NCBI RefSeq assembly: GCF_964204645.1
Contig: NC_134036.1
Coordinates: 6,087,600 to 6,151,599, forward strand
Source of the DNA: Tubulanus polymorphus
Lineage: Eukaryota > Nemertea > Palaeonemertea > Tubulaniformes > Tubulanidae
DNA: 64,000 nt
Reading direction: 5' to 3'
The translations under genes were made by a program, and so were the position numbers. This document shows, one piece after another, positions 55,901-64,000 of the stretch (the stretch's first letter is position 1; every line of letters starts with the position of its first letter). The notes under the pieces were generated by a model. It was given only the letters and a program-made list of their open reading frames with translations. It ran no database searches and had not been told where the DNA came from.

Positions 55901-58900
55901 TTATAATTAAAAATGTTTTGTTTATTAGTTTCGGATGACGCCTTATTGGTTGTGTTGCTTTCTCTCTCAGTTAAATTTTTGACACTTATTCTGTCCGATT
56001 CGCAAATGAAACTCGTGTGAACCTCTTCGATTTCGCAGGGAAATCGAACCCAGTTCGCTGATCCGCGTGGATTATTCAGTATCATCGCCGTACATGGCAT
56101 ATTGACGTCATTTATCGGTTGTTTTCTGAGATGAGATATCAATCCTTGAATAACTTCTGGTATCGTGTCGTTATTTGTAGGTTGATACCACTCTGTGTAG
56201 CTCAATGGTTTTCCATCAGTCCACGTGTAATAACCATTTACAAGCTGAAAATATAACCCTCAGACATTTACGAATGTGTTCCATGTACAGGTAAGGTTAT
56301 GGCCTAGAATACAGTAATCTACCTGCAGTTTCAACCCAATCATCGTTATGAACGCTCTCTGCGAATACACATCTAAGATGAGCGGCCTTGTAGAGAATAA
56401 TGTTTTAATAGACATCATTTCCTGTTGCGAGTTGATACTGAGTAGATGTCCCGCGTATTTCTGTCTACAGTACAATTCAGCATTCTCCCAATTTAGACGT
56501 TTATCTCTGATGTATTTTACGCAAGTGATTCCCGTATTAATAAATCCTGTTTTACAGACATTTTCAATCAGTTTTATTGGTAACTGTTCCTCTAGTACGT
56601 ATTGTATGCGAAATTTGGGTACTCGGTTTTTCACCTCGAAGCGCGTGTTAGTATTAATATAACTGTAAAACGTAACTCCCGGTTCAGCAAACGTTTCGCA
56701 TAGTTTGATTACGTGTCGGGCTGTGCGTCTCTGGTAACCAACTTCCTGGACGAACGCGACGGACTCCAGTTTGTGTCTCGATTCCTTAATACACGACGTC
56801 TGTTCCATTGTTTTGATGACGAATCGGTAAAAGTGAATTCGAGTCCTTACATATCGGAAATTGATCAAGTATTCCAACGTAACGGATAACGGGTTAGATG
56901 ACCCTGGGTAGTTTGGTGACTGCACGATTCCGCAATCGCCTTCAGTTCGCTCCCACCAGTCAGATATTACTGCATGTTTTCTCAATGTTTGGCAAATGCG
57001 CCGCAATTCGACGAAGTACGGTCTTATCCAGACATAATCCGCCCTCCGGAATGTGACAGTGTGCAGCACGAGACTGTTATTGAGACGCTGGATACTGAGA
57101 CGCATTGCATGTCTTCATGTTGTGCGCGATGTTCTGTTATCGCGCATGCATCCGCCGATCTCATATTCGCGCTGTGATAATATGTGAATACTATGTAGTA
57201 AAACTGCTCGGTTTTCTGGTGTAATCCTAAAACAGCGTGACGTCTGCGGCATTGTTACCCGGTTTTCTCCTTCACGCAGAGTATAACCATCACAGTCGGT
57301 CGGATGTAACTTTAAAGATCCGCTGGCCATCCGTTGCTTGCTTCGACTGTTATAAATATAGCCTACTATGATGACCGGGCCGCCTGATGAAATCAGACTG
57401 ACGACACTTCGTCGATAACCCGACGAACCAGGACAATACGGACCGTATCGTCTAGCCGTGAAATTACCACCGTCGTATATGTAATATCCGGTATTTTCAC
57501 AATTCACAGACACCATTTTCAATTGTAGATCTCTTTCGTAGATTTCAACTTTCCATGTGAATCTGTACAGGTTGACGCGATAATTCAACTTCCTTGTCGG
57601 AAATGGAAGCAGCGAAAAAAATGCCATCGACTTCGTAGACAGTTTGAATCTGTTGTCTATCTATATAATTGAGCAAAAGATTAATTCATTTCATTAGTAA
57701 TCATAGCTGCGAATCTCCTTCGATGGAGTGTAAATATGAGTGCATCAATGATCTGATACCTACTCTGGGTAGAATGATGCGCAATTTAGACATCGATATT
57801 GGTTTCATTCTGAAGTCTATTCTAACAGTCGATTCCGCGATGTTCGGTCTCGTTAAAACGCACAGTATCACGAGAAAGCCGTCAGATTTGACACTCAGTG
57901 ATTCCAGGTAGTTGTAACCGAGTAGAATATCAGTTCCTACAACGCGCAACGCTTCTAATTTATAAACACCAATGACGTCACCGGATATGACGAGAAAACG
58001 TGTCCAGTTGAAGACGACGTACTGTAACACCTGCACTGTGATAGACCAACAGTGTAAGTGTTTTGATCGAGTTATTACGTGTGGACTGTTATCATCGGGA
58101 ATGAGCACTCCCGACTCGCTATTAGAGATCTGAATCAACGGATTAGATACGTTCCAATCTGATATTTTATAAATCTGTACTAAAAGTTTAGTCGTTGTTT
58201 TGCGTTGATTTGACACATAAATCAATGCCTTGTTTGTTTTGGTATAAAACGATGACGGCTGTTGTCCGCTCTGTGCACCTATAAGCGCTATCGGCTCACT
58301 GCTGATGTTCCAGCCTTCATAGATACGAAAATTCACCGCTGGATCGACGCCACCGAAATAATATAGTTTAAGGTCCAGATCAACGAATGTTAAATTCATA
58401 GCAAAACCATCCGGGATGCCGTTCCATTCGACGAACAGCTGACATCCGTGATGAAAGAACATCGTGAATGTGTATCCGGTCGATGTTTTCAATTCGTGCA
58501 CTTTAAAATTCCAGATCCCGCATCCGTGGTTGATTCTCAATCGACTTCGATCATAACGATATATGACATAAACCCGACTACCTCGTGCACCATCGACGTT
58601 ACTCTTAAACATCAACGAGATCGAATCGTTACGGCGAATATCATGTTTTCCATCACCACAGAATCTGTTATCAGACTCGTAGACGAGGAAGTAATTATCA
58701 CTACAGAATATTGACGGCTCGATATCGAATTTCGTTTGGATGAAGAAAGTTCCTGATAAAGAACTGTTGATGAACCAACGACATTCAACACCGCGCGTAA
58801 ACGAAGGGTAATTCGGTGAAACGATGTAACCGGACGTAGAATCTAGCGGGTACCACGTGTTGTTACAAGACGAACTTACCGTCACAGACGATTCCTCGAT

Positions 58901-58996
58901 AGAGTCTGCGCGATCAGCGCGCGCGATGCGAATTTGACAGACGATCAGCGACGAAATAAACAGCGCTCCCAGGCGCTGCTCCATACCGAACAACAT
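52996..58996 (-). CDS. Receptor gene E: CUB / C-type lectin / LDLa / LRR seven-helix receptor with one in-frame TGA
   Basis: Exons 58996-57764, 57660-56323 and 56244-52996 keep phase-0 introns (GTAGGT and GTAGAT donors) and would give about 1,939 codons. The ectodomain is of the B class (CENTGYYIYDGG; VDPAVNFRIYEGW). Six LDLa repeats, LRRs, the hinge and seven helices are open and well formed, with TRHRF and NPLLYT. The only lesion seen is TGA at 57117-57115 in exon 2. It falls where B has TGT (Cys), in the segment after EYEIGGC, and the frame is unchanged on both sides. This is most simply a recent nonsense mutation that would truncate the protein near residue 570. Readthrough, or a sequencing or assembly error, is possible. 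The 3' half served as donor for, or shares an origin with, pseudogene D. Confidence 0.8.
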
Positions 58997-59700
58997 CACT
59001 GCGACAGAACGAAATTCGTCTAGTGAAACAGAATCTGTCATTGGACGGATCACGATCCGATTTCATCCAATCAGATAATTCGCTCTGCCGAGTCGAAAAT
59101 GCTTCTAGTATTTTCATTAAAAATACGTACGTTGCAAATTCAACTCACGAAAAGATAATAAAGCAATATGATATAGAAAATTCACGAGATTTTAGTGATT
59201 TTAATTTTAGTTTGTTAACTGACTGCTAAATGTTATAAGTCCGTATAACTCCTTAATTAAACCTCGAACACTTTAACAAGCCGAGTTTCATCCGCGCAGA
59301 TATATTCCGATCGAAATTTCCGATGCAATAGATATGTTTGCAACGAATGTATAGACAATTTCTTTTTATCTTTTTCTTCGACATATGGATCGTCAACGTC
59401 ATATACCCTGTGAAAAATAAAACCGATATTACATTGAAGATAAGATTGAAGTGTTTTGGAAAAAAATGAATTCTAATCAATTCTGTATACCGCGTAGAAA
59501 GCAAAGTTATATATAGCGTATACGTCGGTCTAGAATAGAATTTAATAACTTATGATTTTTATCAATTTCGAAATTATAAGTTTTCGCGTATCTTTATGCA
59601 TTTATAATTTGAACATGTAATATCTTCCTAGATTATTCTTGGTAGAGACTGTAGACATAATACATTTGACTCGAGTGAACATCGCCTTGATAGTGTTTAT
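58997..59700. other. 5' flank of gene E
   Basis: Positions 59040-59395 match the flank upstream of gene A (2030-2370), including ATGCTTCTAGTATTTTCATT. No coding exon or clear TATA box recognised. Confidence 0.5.
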
Positions 59701-60184
59701 TACTGTTTGTACCACTGTAATTCGACATCTGTTTCAGAGCAGTCCTCGTTGTGACTAGGAATCCCCATATCCGATATTTGAAAACCGAGATAGTATAATT
59801 CTAGTTTCTTCTAAATTGTCAGCTAGTTCAGATAAACTACTGTTTCATCGGGAATCTGACTTATGTCGTAAACTCTATCGAGGACTTCTAACTATAAGTC
59901 ACAGATAACTGACTGAATTCGCGACGAGTTTATATTATTCACACCGGGAATCGAGCTGACAAGTTCCCTACTGACAAGCGAGCAACTTTTTAGTTAACAT
60001 AATTGAATAACGATAATAATGCAAGAAATGGATTAATACATCTGTTTATGATATATCCATTCAAATATTTCTTGAAATGAACTCGAAAAGATGAGTCGAA
60101 ATCGCATGAAACGCGTGCCATCAGAAATCATTTGACCGCCATGAAGATTTTGATAGTTGCGTTTTTACTACCACTAAACTATCT

Positions 60185-60297
60185 GGATCCAGTTCCACGG
60201 TCATGAGTTATAATTAACCCCGAGTCAAAATCAGTTTGTTCTCAATGAGTTTACTCTGAGTTACATCTTAACCCACAACTGTGGAACTGACTCCTGG
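60185..60297. repeat. Foldback element
   Basis: CAGTTCCACGGTCATGAGTT...TTAACCCCGAGT on the left and ACTCTGAGTTACATCTTAACCCACAACTGTGGAACTG on the right form imperfect inverted arms. Confidence 0.45.
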
Positions 60298-60594
60298 ACG
60301 CTCTTCCGAAATTATGTTATTATAATTGCCCGGTGAAATTTTACGTTACTTTAGTTATACTGAAAGTAATTTAATTAACGTCGAAACCGCTGTTGATTTG
60401 TTTTAATGCGATTAATATTTAGAATATGAAACGTAAATAAAACTCAATATCATTGAACACAGATCTCTAATATAATCCTCAACGAGTCCCGCAGAGTCTT
60501 TTACCGGAGATTTGGATTTGAAAATCTAACGCGTAAAATATTGTGTATGCGTGTAGCGAATTACTATGCACAGTGTCGCGTATTGTCAGCTTAA

Positions 60595-61260
60595 CCCTTT
60601 TAGGTTCAAGTTTTTTACTCTGTGACTACCCTAGAAATTCAATTTTTTCGGCCATTGTTGCGCTTTTCCGAAAACTCATATTTGAAGCCATAAAGTTCAA
60701 AAACTATTGGTCCTATAGCTTAGCAGCGAAAGAAAAGTTTGTAGACAATATTATGACCTTTCATATGATACCAGGTTTGAGTATTTTAGTTAGATAGCAT
60801 AGGTCAGTCGTTGTCGGATTCATCAGAGTCGGGGCCAGGACTTGGCCTTGAGAAGGGTTTGATTTTCGTCGTCTATATCAAAAATATCATCTGAACTGTT
60901 TCATAAAGTCACTGGATTCACTGTCTATTAGCTCTAAATCATCGTCTCCAAACTCATCATAAGCACAGATTTATAATAAAACTTGATCTGTATTTTACCT
61001 TATTTATTTCGAAAAATGACAAATTTTGACTCAAAATTGCTCAAAAACAATGAATTGCAACCCATCAAAAATTCTTACGGCGAATAATCGACAGAAACGC
61101 CATCTACCGACTAATGATGTGCTATGATGAAAACCTGTAGGTGAAACGACGATTATTTACACTTTTACAGCGCACGCCGGGGCTCGACCTACGGTCGAGC
61201 ATGGACGTAAAGCCAATGTTTTTCCATCTCGACCTAGGGTCGAGCATGAACCTAAAAGGC
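60595..61260. mobile_element. Non-autonomous piggyBac-like element (TTAA target)
   Basis: A 666-bp insert is flanked by TTAA on both sides (60591-60594 and 61261-61264). Its termini are inverted repeats: CCCTTTTAGGTTCA at the left and, reversed, GCCTTTTAGGTTCA at the right. Paralogous flanks at 4311 and 22030 show the target uninterrupted or nearly so. TTAA target duplication with short terminal repeats is the signature of the piggyBac superfamily. No transposase is encoded. Two small palindromes (CTCGACCTACGGTCGAG at about 61180 and CTCGACCTAGGGTCGAG at about 61228) lie near the right end. Confidence 0.7.
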
Positions 61261-61374
61261 TTAATCCCGTTTGTAGATTTCATCCGATTGGAATTTATTC
61301 AAACAGGTTTTGATGTTTGTGGTCTGAAGAATCTACGAAATATCGACCCAGAATTGCCAAAAACTAGGTGAAAG

Positions 61375-61490
61375 AGAAATGCAACGACACACAAAACAAT
61401 CCGACATGTGCGACAAATGATACCAGCATATCTCGGGGATGTAGTTGGGCTATCAGAGAATGGGTTTACGAAATTTGAGAATCGATGACG
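61375..61490 (-). pseudogene. Receptor seven-helix remnant (intracellular loop 2 / TM4)
   Basis: Minus-strand translation RHRFSNFVNPFSDS...TTSPRYAGIICRTC...VLCVVAFL corresponds to the loop after TM3 and TM4 of receptors B-E. Homology stops on both sides. It is an isolated fragment of a lost array member, more diverged than D. Confidence 0.7.
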
Positions 61491-61881
61491 TAATGATGAT
61501 AAAGCGAGCGTTGTTGTTGCTCCATTTACAAAACTAAATTTACACGAATTGACTGTCACGTACAACACAGTTCAGTCCTCGGTAACTTGAAACTCATTCG
61601 CAAGTTTCTTTCATAAATCTTATTCCAACTTCTACATTTATGAATAAGTATCTGTACATTGATTCGTACACCCATTCAGGTAACAGAAAGTGACAAACCG
61701 AACGTGAAACTGAATAATTTTAGGAAATAAACTATTTCTACAAATCTACTGCGGGTTTTTATTCGTGAACTGTAGTGAGATTTATATCAGTTCACTACAG
61801 TCAGTTTTTGTCGATGTTCGTATCATTTGGCAACGTGTTATTCGTAAATAGTCTGGTCTTCATATTTCCAATGAAACGATA

Positions 61882-62010
61882 CTTATCGGATTACTCGCGG
61901 TGGTTTTGGAAATATGCGATTACGAAACTGAACCGCAGTCAGGTTACCGTCTGACCAGGCTCGAATTTAATTTGTATTTGTAACCCTTGTGCGTTGTAAT
62001 TGAATTCAAT
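61882..62010 (+). other. Orphan 3'UTR of an ICK-peptide gene
   Basis: TCGGATTACTCGCGGTGG, ATGCGATTACGAAACTGAAC and CGCAGTCAGGTTACC match the 3'UTR stem-loop region of P1 and P3, followed by a P1-like AATTCAATAAT segment. No mature-peptide exon is recognisable upstream. Confidence 0.5.
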
Positions 62011-62559
62011 AATAATTCAATAGTAAATGAATCAACGATCGGTTTGTTAAAAGTTCTCGAAAGCGATTAAAAGGATGTGTCGCAGAAGCGAGGAAAACAT
62101 CATCGTCAATTCCAGTTATGCGCTTCACTCGTGGCAGTTACAAAAAGACGCGTCTAAACAATGAACTGCCCGTGTACCTGAATCATTGGAGAAAGGATTG
62201 CTTTTCATTTTCCAAAAAGACTCGTTAATCACCCGCCGCTTGTCTTTAACCATTTTCTTACCTACCTACTTTAAAGATTCGAAGATTTTACCTAGGGGAA
62301 CTTTATCTAGGAGTCTCACCCAGGGGATTTTTACCTACAACCCACAGTTCGATAAAACGTGGTGGTTTCTTATGATCACAGTTGTAAGAACGGTCGGTCA
62401 CCCGTCAGAATAATGTGTTCCACATAAAGGCGCCTTAGATCAGCGAAAATATTGAAATATAGCGTATGAAACAAATCAGTATTCAGAAATTTCTAAAAAG
62501 CGTCAGCTCAATAAATATAATGTTTTTTTTCCGTGAGATCGAACCAGGAAAACACTTTT

Positions 62560-62760
62560 GCCCGAGTAAATAGTGATGCGCGCGTGGGTCGATTTTGAAA
62601 TGCCGGGTGCTCATCGATTCGGCTCGACTAAACACCGATATAGATTTCACTCAATATCAAGCTGTACAATCGTTGGTATAATTTATGAAATATTTCACAC
62701 AGCGTGTTTTGTTCGAACAGTTCGTGTTCTCCATAAAGACTAAGGTAATCGAACGTCCAT
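62560..62760 (+). promoter_or_regulatory. Orphan promoter and 5'UTR exon of an ICK-peptide gene
   Basis: The plus strand has AGTGATGCGCGCG...TCGATTTTGAA...CCGGGTGCTCATCGATT, the block found upstream of P2 and P3. It then has a TATAATTTATGA stretch and a first-exon-like segment ending AAGACTAAG before GTAATC (about 62745). No signal-peptide or mature exon could be found in the remaining 1.2 kb; the gene may be dead or continue outside the window. Confidence 0.45.
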
Positions 62761-62764
62761 TGTC

Positions 62765-64000
62765 AAAGTATGCTGAATTAAAGTTTCAAGAGGACATTTT
62801 GGTCATTAAATTCTATGCAGCATGATAGTCCAGTCATAATAAAGTTGAGGTTAGACAAAATTGCTCAAACTCGAATTTTATGATAAATTGACAGAACGTT
62901 CTTACCTCAGTTCATATACGATATCTATATGGTTTGCATTCTTTTGCAACAATGTAAAAAATGCATTTCCATGGCAAAGGCATCCTGTTTTCACCATATT
63001 TTGGGTATATAGATAATTATGTGGGGCCAAGTCATGACAAAAATACAAACTTAGGGTCAAAACTTATGTTTTCTAATATGCGCTTTCCATATATGGCATT
63101 TAGAAATTGATTCAAGCTCAAGGTCATGTCTAATTTCAAATTCAAATTCAAACCAAGCACAGAAATGTCAATATGTCTTACGCTAATTCTTATTTTAAAC
63201 ACCTTCTTTACGTACGGAAATACAATATGTCAATTACAAAAAGATCAGGTTAAATATACATCATCAGATGAAAACATAGTTTCTTAGATTATGTCGCTAA
63301 GCACCCTGTAATGCGAGGTTTCCAAGTAACCGAAAAACCCAGTTTTTTCATCATCTTATAGCGAAGCTGCGTGTCAGGCGTTTACATTCATATTATGTGA
63401 AAGCAGTCACCCTTTTTTACAACTGCATTCAACGACGATGCAGACGATATGTCTGTAGCCATAGCAACACAACAATGGGCAGGTTGGTGAGTTTCCATGA
63501 CAACGAGTAAAGCAGGTTCCGCGACGGGCTATTCGAGACAAGTCCACGATATGTAGAGAGGTAGAGTGAGAATATTAAGAGGGAGGAGCAAGCGGTGTGG
63601 GCGAGTGGTTTCGTTCCCACGAAGAGATCTTTTCCTTAAACAAATATTAATTTTTCGCCGGGGCTCCGTAAAACCTGCTACTGGTTTTCGGAAATACGAA
63701 CCACACTTCTTTCGGTTTTTTTTCTGGACCCAATTCCACAATTAATGTAAAAAGCCACATAACCATCATCATTTGCTCCCTAAATCACCCATCCTCCCTA
63801 AACTGCTCATCCACTCTGCATATGAACATATTCAACAATGGGATTCTAAAGATTCCATGTTTTCTTCTAGGACTGTCGTGTAAACGTCATCGTGAATCCT
63901 GGACGTGCAGGTGTTCAAGTGTAATTTATGTGGATTGATATCAGTTCTACATCTCGGTCAATTTGCCGGACTATTAGTGAACTAACCGGACTACACGTGA
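62765..64000. other. Right end, no gene recognised
   Basis: AT-rich sequence without recognisable exons. Two overlapping short minus-strand frames near 63429-63741 show no domain or signal. Nothing else supported. Confidence 0.4.

Overview
This is animal nuclear DNA, AT-rich and intron-containing. I read it as a lophotrochozoan, possibly a mollusc. The main genes match the GRL101-type receptor family (LDL-receptor class A repeats, leucine-rich repeats, then a rhodopsin-type seven-helix domain), known from the snail Lymnaea and expanded in other spiralians. Inverted-repeat elements, tRNA-headed SINEs and a LINE with a short A/T-rich repeat tail fit that. The species cannot be named from the sequence.

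The backbone is a head-to-tail array of five large receptor genes, all on the minus strand: A (1-1967, runs off the left edge), B (14667-21155), C (32398-38346), D (43846-47299, broken) and E (52996-58996). Complete copies have three coding exons with two phase-0 introns. They encode about 1,915-1,940 residues: signal peptide, several CUB-type modules, a C-type lectin domain split by intron 2, a second lectin-like module, about six LDLa repeats, LRRs, a cysteine-rich hinge and seven membrane helices. Two ectodomain classes occur: A, C and the 5' part of D, versus B and E. D is a recombinant pseudogene with an E-like 3' half fused to a C/A-like 5' half. E carries one in-frame TGA at a position where paralogues have cysteine. 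An exon 1 remnant lies at 2372-2571 and a seven-helix remnant at 61375-61490.

The spacers are duplicated too. The A/B spacer (2576-14666) and B/C spacer (21190-32397) are paralogous. Each holds a cluster of tiny two-exon genes, on both strands, for secreted cysteine-knot (ICK/knottin) peptides: P1 (+), P2 (-) and P3 (-). The second unit has counterparts P1', P2' and P3'. Several copies are damaged: P1' by an 8-nt deletion, P2 by loss of an acceptor, P2' by loss of a donor. An orphan 3'UTR and an orphan promoter of this peptide family lie near 61.9 and 62.6 kb. The C/D spacer (38350-43845) and D/E spacer (47303-52995) are near-identical and lack peptide genes.

Mobile and repetitive DNA includes a LINE 3' end (3238-4170, absent at the paralogous site), a piggyBac-like MITE with TTAA ends (60595-61260), several foldback elements, paired SINE heads, long (TA)n tracts and a 66-bp minisatellite. 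The window records repeated unequal crossing-over and gene conversion in a receptor array, with small secreted-peptide genes carried along in the spacers. Any functional link between receptors and peptides is inference only.
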